From positions 1 to 24,901 of the IMG/VR virus record IMGVR_UViG_3300002933_000469: 24,901 nucleotides of DNA. One strand, 5' to 3'. Numbering within the stretch: position 1 is the stretch's first letter; every line of letters starts with the position of its first letter. Shown in pieces: positions 7,854 to 15,409 of the stretch. The notes under the pieces are model-generated. The model saw nothing but the letters and a program-made list of their open reading frames with translations, was not told where the DNA came from and did no database searches. The stretch comes from a virus. The position numbers and the translations under genes were made by a program.

Positions 7854-8651
7854 ATGAACAAGACTTTTAAATTAGGCGTACTGGTAGCGGCATTAGCGGC
7901 TACTACAGCATGTACTCGTATCGAAACAGGCACAGTAGGTCTGCGTGTTGATATGAGCAAACAGATTGCAGGTAACGAGTTACAGCCGGGTTCGTGGAAT
8001 CAAACAATGTTTGGCGATGTACTTGAGTTTCAAGTTCGCTCAATTCAAGTTGCGTGGGATAACTTAACTCCACAAACAGCAGATAACTCTACACTCAAAG
8101 ACTTTGACGTAGCAATGATTTATGAAATCAACCCAACCGCAGTAAGCGAGTTGTGGATTAATCAATCACGTAGCTTCCATACATATGATCACAGCGAATA
8201 CTACTTGATGTACAAGTATATGTCACAGTTGCTTAACTCTGCTACTGCAAAGGCTGTTCGCAAGTACAAGGCGCTTGATGTAGCTGATAATCGTGCTAAC
8301 ATCGAAGCTGATATCCGTACTATTGTAGACCAAATGCTTAAAGAAGAAAAACTAGACAAGTCAATTACTGTTAGTCAGATTCGTGTAACTAATGCTACTC
8401 CAGCAGATGACATTGTAGCAAGTGCAAATGCCGCAGTTAAAGCTACAAACGATTTGAAAACTAAACAAGTTGAAGTACAGATTGCTCAACAAGAAGCTAT
8501 CCGTATCCAAACATTGAATAGTAATTCACAGGCTATTCCATACATGAACGCAATGGCTACAATGGAAATTGCCAAAGCAGTACGTGAAGGCAAAGTCCAG
8601 ACTATTGTTGTGCCAGCAGACTTCAAAGGTATGCTGAACGTAGGCAAATAA
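7854..8651 (+). CDS. SPFH/prohibitin-like (Band 7) lipoprotein
   Basis: 265 residues from the ATG at 7854, chosen because AAGGA at 7844-7848 sits five bases upstream and the start gives a clean signal peptide (MNKTFKLGVLVAALAATTAC, Cys at 20). The lipobox is imperfect (TTA before Cys). An in-frame start at 7794 would wreck the signal. Next comes GTVGLRVDMSKQI, then the SPFH body with FDVAMIYEINPTAVSELW, and a long helical stretch (about 160-240) rich in A, Q and E, as in the prohibitin coiled coil. SPFH proteins build membrane cages around proteases such as FtsH. A lipidated version would sit at the periplasmic face. Terminators follow. The SPFH call is strong. Lipidation is probable. Confidence 0.8.
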   Translation: MNKTFKLGVLVAALAATTACTRIETGTVGLRVDMSKQIAGNELQPGSWNQTMFGDVLEFQVRSIQVAWDNLTPQTADNSTLKDFDVAMIYEINPTAVSELWINQSRSFHTYDHSEYYLMYKYMSQLLNSATAKAVRKYKALDVADNRANIEADIRTIVDQMLKEEKLDKSITVSQIRVTNATPADDIVASANAAVKATNDLKTKQVEVQIAQQEAIRIQTLNSNSQAIPYMNAMATMEIAKAVREGKVQTIVVPADFKGMLNVGK

Positions 8652-8663
8652 GTTTTGTAGTAC

Positions 8664-8698
8664 CCGTAGCTCGTTTTAGCTCCTGAGTTACGGTTTTT
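8664..8698 (+). terminator. Intrinsic terminator after the SPFH gene (first of two)
   Basis: CCGTAGCTC (8664-8672) pairs with GAGTTACGG (8685-8693) with one G-U pair, loop of 12 bases, then five T. A second hairpin follows three bases later. Confidence 0.75.
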
Positions 8699-8700
8699 AT

Positions 8701-8729
8701 ACCCCGGGTTTAACCACTCGGGGTTTTTT
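8701..8729 (+). terminator. Intrinsic terminator (second of two)
   Basis: ACCCCG (8701-8706) pairs with CGGGGT (8719-8724), 12-base loop, followed by a T6 run to 8729. Tandem with the preceding hairpin, so readthrough into the UvsW unit should be low. Confidence 0.85.
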
Positions 8730-8732
8730 AAT

Positions 8733-8761
8733 TTGCACTACTAAGAAAAATATGTTACACT
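8733..8761 (+). promoter_or_regulatory. Sigma70-like promoter, leaderless type
   Basis: TTGCAC (8733-8738), a 17-base spacer, and TACACT (8756-8761). The ATG at 8768 is six bases after the -10 box, so the start of transcription should coincide with the start codon. No ribosome site is present. The spacer lacks the TTCCCA core of the P0-P5 family. Confidence 0.65.
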
Positions 8762-8767
8762 AATGCT

Positions 8768-9952
8768 ATGGCACAATTTACATATTCCCACGTTGAAGAC
8801 TACATTGAAATCATTGCCGGACATAGACATCCTGGCGGAAAAAGCAAACACAGTATATTCCAACTTCCCGAAAGTCCTATTAATTTAGCACGATACGATG
8901 TTAAAGTTATGGAAAGTTTTGCTGAGCAATGCCATAATGGAGTTGCATTTACAGATCGCCAGGCTAAGTTAGCTACAGATTTAGTTGTTAAATATGAGCG
9001 CCAATTATTTAAACTAGGTGTAGATATTACTCCAGTTAAAACAAACGCAGAATTTAGGATACCATTGCGCGAAATAGATCGTACTAGCCGAGTGTGGGTA
9101 GAAAATGACTCTATAAATTTGAAATTTCCATACTTAGCAGATATAATTGAAACAGTTAGAGCAGAATCAAAATCTAGTAAAGGCAAAATACAATGGCAAC
9201 ACGAAAAAAAATATTGGTCTGCTGATTTAACTGAACACAATGTAAATTGGGTTTATACATTTGCTCGTCAACACAACTTTGACATTGACTCTAGTCTTAC
9301 TAAAGCAATGGACTTGTTGCTAGACGCAGAAAAAGAACCATACGCAATCGAATTACGTGCCGATGCTGATGTATTAAGTATTACTAATGCACATGATACA
9401 TTAACAGAATATGTTAATGAACAATTAGGTGGACTTAGTACAGATAATTTACTCACATTAGTTGACAATGCTCCTATACTTGGATATACAGTTGATAAAG
9501 TTATTGAGGAAGTAGTTATTGACGCATACGGTACACGATTCTGGAGTTTATGTGCTAACAGAGAACTTAAAGTTGATACAACAACTAGTAGTAACTTAGT
9601 TAAAGATATTGCCGAGTATGCTTGCGCTACTAATAGATTTCCTATATATGTGTACGAACCTGATTTAAGTAATCGATTAAAAACAGAATTTAATAAATTC
9701 TTCCCGGGTGCAATGATGACTCTTGATAATAAAGTAATGGATAAAGGAATTACCGAAGATATTAAGGTCGTATATACTACCAAAATTCCACGTGCGGCCA
9801 TTGCACGTATACCGTTGATGGTTAGTAGTGCTGGTATGTTATTTGGCGGTGACCGCCAAATGTGGATTCAAACAGCAGAAAAGGTTGTATACTTTACTAA
9901 AGATGTGTACAATAAAAACTCCAAAGGACCAGACGTGTGCAAGCTAAACTAA
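8768..9952 (+). CDS. Protein adjacent to UvsW, possible HARP-like or helicase-accessory protein
   Basis: A 394-residue protein. Around residues 120-170 the pattern NLKFPYLADIIE, then KYWSADLTEHNVNWVYTF, then NFDID recalls the HARP-type N-terminal module of some SNF2-like helicases, where a conserved W and polar strand are followed by a helix. This is resemblance only. No Walker A is present. The C-terminal half has strand-like segments (FPIYVYEPD, IKVVYTTKIP) of unknown type. The mRNA is probably leaderless. The last 16 bases overlap the start of uvsW, and AAAGGA near its end serves uvsW. A role with UvsW in branch migration or template loading is inferred from overlap and possible domain likeness. 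Confidence 0.55.
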   Translation: MAQFTYSHVEDYIEIIAGHRHPGGKSKHSIFQLPESPINLARYDVKVMESFAEQCHNGVAFTDRQAKLATDLVVKYERQLFKLGVDITPVKTNAEFRIPLREIDRTSRVWVENDSINLKFPYLADIIETVRAESKSSKGKIQWQHEKKYWSADLTEHNVNWVYTFARQHNFDIDSSLTKAMDLLLDAEKEPYAIELRADADVLSITNAHDTLTEYVNEQLGGLSTDNLLTLVDNAPILGYTVDKVIEEVVIDAYGTRFWSLCANRELKVDTTTSSNLVKDIAEYACATNRFPIYVYEPDLSNRLKTEFNKFFPGAMMTLDNKVMDKGITEDIKVVYTTKIPRAAIARIPLMVSSAGMLFGGDRQMWIQTAEKVVYFTKDVYNKNSKGPDVCKLN

Positions 9953-11424
9953 TAATCAAAGACGAAGTTAATCTAAAAATTGAAGGACTTGAACTAGCAG
10001 ATAGAACTGCATTAGTTAAGAAATTTAAATACGAAGTACCAGGCGCTAGATATCAGCCCGCTGTCAGACTAGGCAGGTGGGATGGTAAGGTTGCGTTCTT
10101 CCAACTTGGTGGTAGCAGTTATATCAACTTGCTTGCAGATATACTTCCTATCTTAGAACAGCGCAACTATGATGTTGAGATTGAAGATTTACGTGACTAT
10201 AGAACTAGTTTTACATTTGATCAAGTAACTGAAGATACCTTTGCACATATACTGTGGCCAAAAGGACATCCGCAAGAAGGTAAGCCTATCGTTCTGCGTG
10301 ATTATCAAATACAGATTTTAAACAACTTCCTAGCTAATCCACAAAGCATACAAGAAGTGGCAACGGGCGCAGGCAAAACTATTATGACTGCGGCGTTAAG
10401 TAAAAGCATTGAAGCTTATGGTCGTAGTATTATTATTGTTCCAAACAAAAGCCTAGTAACACAAACAGAAGCAGACTATATTAACATGGGGCTTGATGTT
10501 GGCGTGTACTTTGGTGATCGTAAAGAGTGGGGCAAAACACACACTATCTGTACTTGGCAAAGTCTAAACGTATTGCTAAAAGCAACACAAGCAGGCACAG
10601 CAGAAGTAACTATTGGTGAGTTTATTGAAGATGTTGTCTGCGTTATGGTAGATGAAGTACACATGGCCAAAGCAGATGCATTAAAGACTTTACTCACAGG
10701 TGTGTTTGCCAAGGTACCTATTCGTTGGGGATTAACTGGGACTATTCCGCAAGAAGAATACGAACGTGTTAGTTTGTTATGCAGTCTTGGTCCAGTCATT
10801 GGTAAACTAACTGCCAGTGAACTTCAAGAAGCAGGCCACTTGGCTAATTGTCATGTAAATATAGTACAACTTCAGGATAGTGTAGAGTATACAGATTATC
10901 AAAGCGAATTAAAATACCTGGTAACAAATACAGCACGTCTAGCATTTTTGGCCAGATTAATTGATGGTATTAAAGAAGGTGGCAATACACTTATTCTTGT
11001 TGATCGAATTGAAACAGGCAAGCTATTACAAGTAGAACTAAGCACGTTGTTTAGTTTACTCAGTAGCAAGCCTGACGTAGTCTTTGTTAGCGGAGCAACT
11101 AAGTCCGCAGAAAGAAAAGAAGAATATGATGAAATTGCAACAAGTACTAATAAGATTATTATTGCTACCTATGGTGTTGCTGCTGTGGGCATTAATATCC
11201 CTAGGATTTTTAATCTTGTGCTTATTGAGCCCGGTAAGTCCTTTGTTAGAGTTATCCAGTCCATTGGGCGTGGGATCCGCAAAGCGGAAGACAAAGATTT
11301 TGTCCAAATCTGGGACATAACAAGTACCTGCAAGTTTGCTAAACGACACCTTACTAAGCGTAAGCAGTTTTATAAAGAAGCAAACTATCCATTTACAATA
11401 GAAAAAACACCATGGCAAAATTAG
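9937..11424 (+). CDS. uvsW: UvsW-like superfamily 2 helicase
   Basis: A 495-residue protein starting at GTG 9937, supported by AAAGGA at 9923-9928 and by the conserved N-terminal domain (residues 1-85, including GRWDGKVAFF), which in T4 UvsW binds DNA. Helicase motifs: I ATGAGKT (142-148), II DEVH (239-242), III GLTGTIP (265-271), and VI QSIGRGIRKAEDKD near residue 440. The family remodels branched DNA and R-loops and helps switch T4 replication from origin-dependent to recombination-dependent mode. Length matches T4 UvsW (about 500 residues). The gene is nested by 16 and 13 bases with its neighbours. No frameshift seen. Confidence 0.93.
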   Translation: MQAKLIIKDEVNLKIEGLELADRTALVKKFKYEVPGARYQPAVRLGRWDGKVAFFQLGGSSYINLLADILPILEQRNYDVEIEDLRDYRTSFTFDQVTEDTFAHILWPKGHPQEGKPIVLRDYQIQILNNFLANPQSIQEVATGAGKTIMTAALSKSIEAYGRSIIIVPNKSLVTQTEADYINMGLDVGVYFGDRKEWGKTHTICTWQSLNVLLKATQAGTAEVTIGEFIEDVVCVMVDEVHMAKADALKTLLTGVFAKVPIRWGLTGTIPQEEYERVSLLCSLGPVIGKLTASELQEAGHLANCHVNIVQLQDSVEYTDYQSELKYLVTNTARLAFLARLIDGIKEGGNTLILVDRIETGKLLQVELSTLFSLLSSKPDVVFVSGATKSAERKEEYDEIATSTNKIIIATYGVAAVGINIPRIFNLVLIEPGKSFVRVIQSIGRGIRKAEDKDFVQIWDITSTCKFAKRHLTKRKQFYKEANYPFTIEKTPWQN

Positions 11425-12194
11425 TAGTATGCGGAGATTCGAATGCGGCTGCAAGTGTACATACTCCGGGAAAACACTTCAGTGAATTGCTTGCTGACCA
11501 ATTAGACTATGAGTTAATTAGTTTGGCTCGCGGTGGCATGAGTAATGCTGGTATTTGTTTGCAAATTGAATATGCTATTAATAAGATCAATCCACGCCCA
11601 GATTTTATTTTTATATCATTAACTGATAGTTCACGCACAGAAATACCATACACCCCAACTAACTCTGCTTTTTTTGATAACAGTACAGATCTATGGAATA
11701 AACTGCGCCGCGGATATGACATTACTCGCGGATTGGAAAACGTAGTATATGACCATGATAATTATCTAAGTTCTAGAAACTCTTTCTTAAACAAAAACCC
11801 AACTATACGATCTGATAATGTAGGATCAATGACGTGGGAGGGATTTTATAAAGTGCCAGCGCAACAAAAGGTTGCAATGCAGTATTATATTACAGAATTG
11901 TTTGACATGAACTGGAAAGAACAGCTCGATATTTGGTGTATTAAAAATTGCCTCAGAGATTTAGTCGATTCCGGAATTCCATTTTTAGTTAGACAAGAAC
12001 ACTTTTTAAGAAATTGTGCTTGGTTGCCCGAGATTAATTGTATTGATAGTAATCTATTAAATTATGGCATCTATTCGCAAGCGAGCTTTAAAGATCCAGC
12101 ATTTGTAGACCCAGGATATCATACCAAAGAGGAACACCAAGTTGAAATAGCCAACTTATTGTATCCGTATATAGAAAAAATACTACAACAATGA
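11412..12194 (+). CDS. SGNH-hydrolase-like protein, copy 1
   Basis: A 260-residue protein. LVVCGDSN at residues 4-11 matches the GDS nucleophile block of SGNH/GDSL hydrolases (Ser10). ARGGMSN fits block II with Gly. FISLTDSSR stands where block III usually has GxND. VDPGYHTKEEHQ near the C-terminus fits the Asp/His block, with one extra residue between D and H. The family includes esterases and carbohydrate deacetylases. The start overlaps uvsW by 13 bases and the end overlaps the next gene by ATGA. No signal peptide. The substrate is unknown. Sister to the genes at 12191 and 16110. Confidence 0.68.
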   Translation: MAKLVVCGDSNAAASVHTPGKHFSELLADQLDYELISLARGGMSNAGICLQIEYAINKINPRPDFIFISLTDSSRTEIPYTPTNSAFFDNSTDLWNKLRRGYDITRGLENVVYDHDNYLSSRNSFLNKNPTIRSDNVGSMTWEGFYKVPAQQKVAMQYYITELFDMNWKEQLDIWCIKNCLRDLVDSGIPFLVRQEHFLRNCAWLPEINCIDSNLLNYGIYSQASFKDPAFVDPGYHTKEEHQVEIANLLYPYIEKILQQ

Positions 12195-12988
12195 ATAAAT
12201 TAATAGTGTGCGGATGTAGCTTTAGTGCACCAGCAAAAGATTTACCAGGTACTGCCTATGGAGAAGTATTAGCTAACAAGCTAGGATGGGAAGTAGAGAT
12301 ACTAGCTCGACAAGGATGCAGTAATGGTGGCATTCGTATACAGATAGATGAAGTATTACGTCAACGCCCTACGTTTGCTATTATTGCCCCTACATTCCAT
12401 GACCGTATGGAAATCCCTGCAAGTGCTGCACCATATGTACCACCGCCAGAAGAAAACAAAGGATGGAATTCGGATTTACAAAAACATTTACAACATAGTC
12501 ATTTAAATGGATACAGCAAAGATGTTGGCATAGACAATGTAAATTATGGCAACAATCCGTATCGTATGATCTGCGAAACTATTTTTAGTCTAGTGGAGAA
12601 TTATGATCATCCATATCGTAGTGCTAAAATAGATAAGAATACCCAGTTAGCAATGAAGCAATATGTTAACTTTTTGTATGATAGTGAATGGAAACGTCAA
12701 CAAGACGAATGGATAATTCGTGATGGTATTATGCAGTTATATTATGCCGATATCCCATTCTTACTAGTAGCAAATAACCTATGGAATAGCAATACCGTAC
12801 GTGCGGCAATACCTAATGTAGTTGATGACAAATATATGACCCTTGCCTATGAAGAAACTCCTGCTTATGCAACAAATACCTGGCCGTTTACCACAAAAAT
12901 AGATCCCGGTTATCATGGTGATCCTAAGAGCCAAGAGTATCTAGCAGATACGTATTACAATATTATTAAAAATACTTGGAAATTATAA
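12191..12988 (+). CDS. SGNH-hydrolase-like protein, copy 2
   Basis: A 265-residue protein parallel to its upstream neighbour along its whole length: LIVCGCSFSA (Ser10), ARQGCSNGGIRIQID, APTFHDRMEIP, and a closing IDPGYHGDPKSQEYLAD. The GDS of copy 1 is GCS here. The Ser, Gly and Asp/His blocks are retained, so hydrolase activity remains possible. Start by a 4-base ATGA overlap. The stop shares a base with the methyltransferase start (TAATG). Copies 1 and 2 are tandem duplicates that diverged strongly. No signal peptide, so action would be inside the host cell unless a virion protein carries it. Confidence 0.66.
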   Translation: MNKLIVCGCSFSAPAKDLPGTAYGEVLANKLGWEVEILARQGCSNGGIRIQIDEVLRQRPTFAIIAPTFHDRMEIPASAAPYVPPPEENKGWNSDLQKHLQHSHLNGYSKDVGIDNVNYGNNPYRMICETIFSLVENYDHPYRSAKIDKNTQLAMKQYVNFLYDSEWKRQQDEWIIRDGIMQLYYADIPFLLVANNLWNSNTVRAAIPNVVDDKYMTLAYEETPAYATNTWPFTTKIDPGYHGDPKSQEYLADTYYNIIKNTWKL

Positions 12989-13929
12989 TGACAAATAATG
13001 CAATAACAACAACAGAAGCAGAGTTTAATTGGTTTAGTAATAATGGTGTGTTTATGCCAATGATCAATGATACTGGACGTAATATATTTTATAAAGCTGC
13101 AATCGAAAGTGCTGTAAAAGATAAGGTAGTATGTGATATTGGCACAGGTACTGGATTTCTAAGTGTTCTGGCCGCAAAAGCAGGCGCTAAAAAAGTATAT
13201 GCAGTAGAAATGGATCCGGGTCGTGCCGAATTTGCCCGTAATGTAATTGCCAAGGTTGGACTCGGGGATGTCATTGAAGTTATCAATGATAATTTTTTAA
13301 ATACAGATATTTCTGCAGACATTTATGTAAGCGAAACTATTGGCACACAGATATTCAATGAAAACATTATTGCCATTGCTAATCACGCTATCAGAAATGG
13401 CGGAGTGTTTATTCCTAGTCAATTTGAAATTGTAGCTCGTGTATATAAAAATCATCCAATATTCCCCATGGTGCAATCGAATAGTGATGCATTTGAGTTT
13501 CAACCAGACATCGAAATTGATCCAGAGTTTGAAAATATTATCAATACTGGATTCCAACAACAACATGGATTAGATAATACATTATATCGTGCTAACTGTA
13601 TTCACAATTTATTTTCACAGTTACACAAGTTCGACGATCTACGTTTAACAACATTATACGAAACAGAACCTTTAATAGTAGACTTAAACAAACCCAACGA
13701 TATTAATAATATACGTATTACAATTCCAAATTCTGCCGTTGATACATCTACGCAAGATATATGTGTAGTATTATTTTGGAAAGCACGGTATCAAGATCTA
13801 ACTATGAATGTAACAGATACTATCTGGGGAAATCCTAGTAAAATTATTTTGCCTCGTTGCCGTAAAGTAGGGACTGATATTGTAACATGGTATGATCCTG
13901 CTATCAATGATTGGAGATTTAGTTTTTGA
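12988..13929 (+). CDS. Protein arginine methyltransferase-like SAM enzyme
   Basis: 313 residues from the ATG at 12988, which shares its A with the previous stop. An upstream in-frame TTG at 12976 is less likely. Residues 25-31 (MINDTGR) match the M-x-x-D-x-x-R SAM-cap helix of PRMTs. Motif I is VCDIGTGTGFLS (48-59). AVE at 72-74 holds the acidic ribose-binding residue. SETIGTQIFNE (115-125) places two Glu nine residues apart, as in the PRMT double-E hairpin that grips the arginine. A C-terminal beta-barrel-like half includes LFWKARY, at the place of the THW loop. The protein target is unknown. The PIG-L-like gene follows with a TTGA overlap. Other class I methyltransferases remain possible. 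Confidence 0.75.
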   Translation: MTNNAITTTEAEFNWFSNNGVFMPMINDTGRNIFYKAAIESAVKDKVVCDIGTGTGFLSVLAAKAGAKKVYAVEMDPGRAEFARNVIAKVGLGDVIEVINDNFLNTDISADIYVSETIGTQIFNENIIAIANHAIRNGGVFIPSQFEIVARVYKNHPIFPMVQSNSDAFEFQPDIEIDPEFENIINTGFQQQHGLDNTLYRANCIHNLFSQLHKFDDLRLTTLYETEPLIVDLNKPNDINNIRITIPNSAVDTSTQDICVVLFWKARYQDLTMNVTDTIWGNPSKIILPRCRKVGTDIVTWYDPAINDWRFSF

Positions 13930-14474
13930 GAGCAGTCGCATTAGTAGCTCACCCCGACGATTGTGTTATCTTTGCTTGGCCTTTTATTGAAGCACATCCT
14001 GAGTTTGAATGGGTAATTGTTTACTTGACCTATCGAGCATCGGACCCACGTGGGCAAGAACTAAAAGCATATTGGGATAAGCGTGGTATAGCGACAGTAT
14101 TCATGGGTTATATAGATGACTACACAGATCAGCAGACTGGAAAATTTAACTTTTGGGATCCGGGATTAGTAGGAGAACATACCGCAACAATGGTTCGTGC
14201 TATTAATACAGACTTAATACTAACACATTACAAGGATGGCGACTACGGTCATATACATCATATGTTTATGTACCAAATAGCAGATTCATTAGATATACCA
14301 AAGGTTTACTTTGCAAGTACTTTCAATTATAATATAGAGTATGCAGTTGTAGATTCAGTTGCCATAGAAGAATTGCCGTTACACCAAGAAGTCATTGAAG
14401 GATTCCAGGATCGCAACATTGGCAGATATATTGTAACACCGGAAGCGGAACTTATACTAAAAGAAAAACAATGA
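13926..14474 (+). CDS. PIG-L / LmbE-family deacetylase-like protein
   Basis: A 182-residue protein starting at TTG 13926, forced by the 4-base TTGA overlap with the previous stop and by the family N-terminus. ALVAHPDD (residues 5-12) is the zinc-site signature, supplying H9 and D12. GDYGHIHHMF (105-114) supplies H109/H112 as the third zinc ligand. The usual Glu after AHPDD is Cys13 here. Family enzymes remove N-acetyl groups from sugars, for example GlcNAc of lipids or mycothiol precursors. The length is slightly short (usual 200-250). The SGNH and PRMT-like genes are in the same translated chain. The substrate is unknown; a nucleotide sugar or glycan is the natural guess. Confidence 0.82.
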   Translation: MRAVALVAHPDDCVIFAWPFIEAHPEFEWVIVYLTYRASDPRGQELKAYWDKRGIATVFMGYIDDYTDQQTGKFNFWDPGLVGEHTATMVRAINTDLILTHYKDGDYGHIHHMFMYQIADSLDIPKVYFASTFNYNIEYAVVDSVAIEELPLHQEVIEGFQDRNIGRYIVTPEAELILKEKQ

Positions 14475-14971
14475 GAATATTAACGTTAGACAACATAGCA
14501 TATCCAATGGACCAGATTCCAGATGAAATTGACGAAGTTAGGTTTTGTGTTTTGGATAATAGCGACCCTAAAGAACCGGATTATTTTTATATTCCCTTAA
14601 TTTTTTTAGAATCTTTTAACAGTCCAGCACTAGTACTAAAGATTGGTGAGAATACAATACGTATGCCAGTGGATTGGCAAATTCTTATTGGCGAACCAGA
14701 CTTTGGCGACTTAGAAGTTGTTCCACTAACAAGTATTAATGATCGTGGCTTTAATGTATTTTGTTTCAATCCATTAACAAGTTTCCGACCAGAATTTGCT
14801 CCTGTGGAAATCATTGATATATATCAAGACGTTAAGTGGTATTTTCCTAAACTTAAACCTGGCCAACTATTAGCCATTCCCTTAACCGAAGGTCCAGAAC
14901 CTATGTGTGCATATTTTATTAAAGATATCTCACGTCAAAGCGAGGTCATTAACTACGGTAAGGTTTGGTAA
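14471..14971 (+). CDS. Conserved-looking phage protein of unknown function
   Basis: A 166-residue acidic protein, MRILTLDNIAYPMDQIPDEI at the start. It has a beta-rich look (IPLIFLESF, LVLKIGENTIRMPVDWQILIG), a central DRGFNVFCFNP, and a C-terminal WYFPKLKPGQLLAIPL followed by SRQSEVINYGKVW. I recall similar proteins from T4-like phages of aquatic bacteria but know no function. It begins by a 4-base ATGA overlap with the deacetylase gene. The next gene starts one base after its stop (TAATATG). Confidence 0.7.
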   Translation: MRILTLDNIAYPMDQIPDEIDEVRFCVLDNSDPKEPDYFYIPLIFLESFNSPALVLKIGENTIRMPVDWQILIGEPDFGDLEVVPLTSINDRGFNVFCFNPLTSFRPEFAPVEIIDIYQDVKWYFPKLKPGQLLAIPLTEGPEPMCAYFIKDISRQSEVINYGKVW

Positions 14972-14972
14972 T

Positions 14973-15248
14973 ATGGGATTACTTAAACCTGGTGCTGCAT
15001 ACGTCTACGAACGAGCTGATGGTGTAACCTATGCTAGGGAAATAAATGCTCACCCCGGTGATAGAATAGCAATTGGCTGGGATTACGATTATAGACAAAA
15101 AACTGAACGTACTGAACGTATTAAGTTATGGGACAGTATCCATAATGCCGCAAAGACTAATCCTGCTTTACAAGATGCTATAGAACGTGTTATAATGTTA
15201 TATGAATTACAAAAAGGGGAAGATCCTCCCCAATGGCATCCGGTATGA
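14973..15248 (+). CDS. Small protein with LW-x-x-I C-terminal helix module
   Basis: 91 residues from the ATG at 14973. A longer frame start at 14907 lies wholly inside the previous gene and is rejected. MGLLKPGAAYVYERADGVTYA is an N-terminal beta segment. The C-terminal helices contain LWDSIHNAAKTNPALQDAIE. The module LWxxIxxxAKTxPxLQ recurs in the next gene, so the two are related. Starts by the TAATATG junction and ends in ATGA with the next gene. I recall relatives in T4-like phages, without a function. Confidence 0.72.
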   Translation: MGLLKPGAAYVYERADGVTYAREINAHPGDRIAIGWDYDYRQKTERTERIKLWDSIHNAAKTNPALQDAIERVIMLYELQKGEDPPQWHPV

Positions 15249-15409
15249 AAGAAGATAAATTTGGGCATAACGCTTTAATTGCAGAACTAAAAGAAGCTTC
15301 ATTATGGGGCAACATAAAGAGACTAGCAAAGACAGACCCAGAGTTGCAAGAGCAGTTAGATAAAATCATTGTTTACTATAGGTTAAAATATGAGCAAAGA
15401 AGAAGATAA
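15245..15409 (+). CDS. 54-residue partial copy of the preceding helix module
   Basis: From ATG 15245 (ATGA overlap with the previous stop) to TAA 15407-15409. The 54 residues have a charged start (MKEDKFGHNA) and then LWGNIKRLAKTDPELQEQLD, which lines up with LWDSIHNAAKTNPALQDAIE of the gene upstream. After that the closing IIVYYRLK matches IMLYELQ. It therefore looks like a standalone duplicate of the C-terminal module. The last 20 bases overlap the next gene. Short, so easily missed. Confidence 0.65.
   Translation: MKEDKFGHNALIAELKEASLWGNIKRLAKTDPELQEQLDKIIVYYRLKYEQRRR

Noticed and set aside
11084-11320. Alternative plus-strand frame within uvsW
   Set aside because: It lies wholly inside the helicase C-terminal domain in another frame, and its leucine-run sequence has no protein-like pattern. 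The uvsW frame carries conserved helicase motifs here.
13926-13929. Frameshift between the methyltransferase and the PIG-L-like gene
   Set aside because: TTG start with TTGA overlap gives the exact conserved N-terminus of the PIG-L family, so two separate proteins are the simpler reading.
14907-14972. Extended N-terminus for the gene that begins at 14973
   Set aside because: The extra 22 residues overlap the conserved end of the preceding protein, and the ATG at 14973 follows a TAATATG junction used elsewhere in the window.
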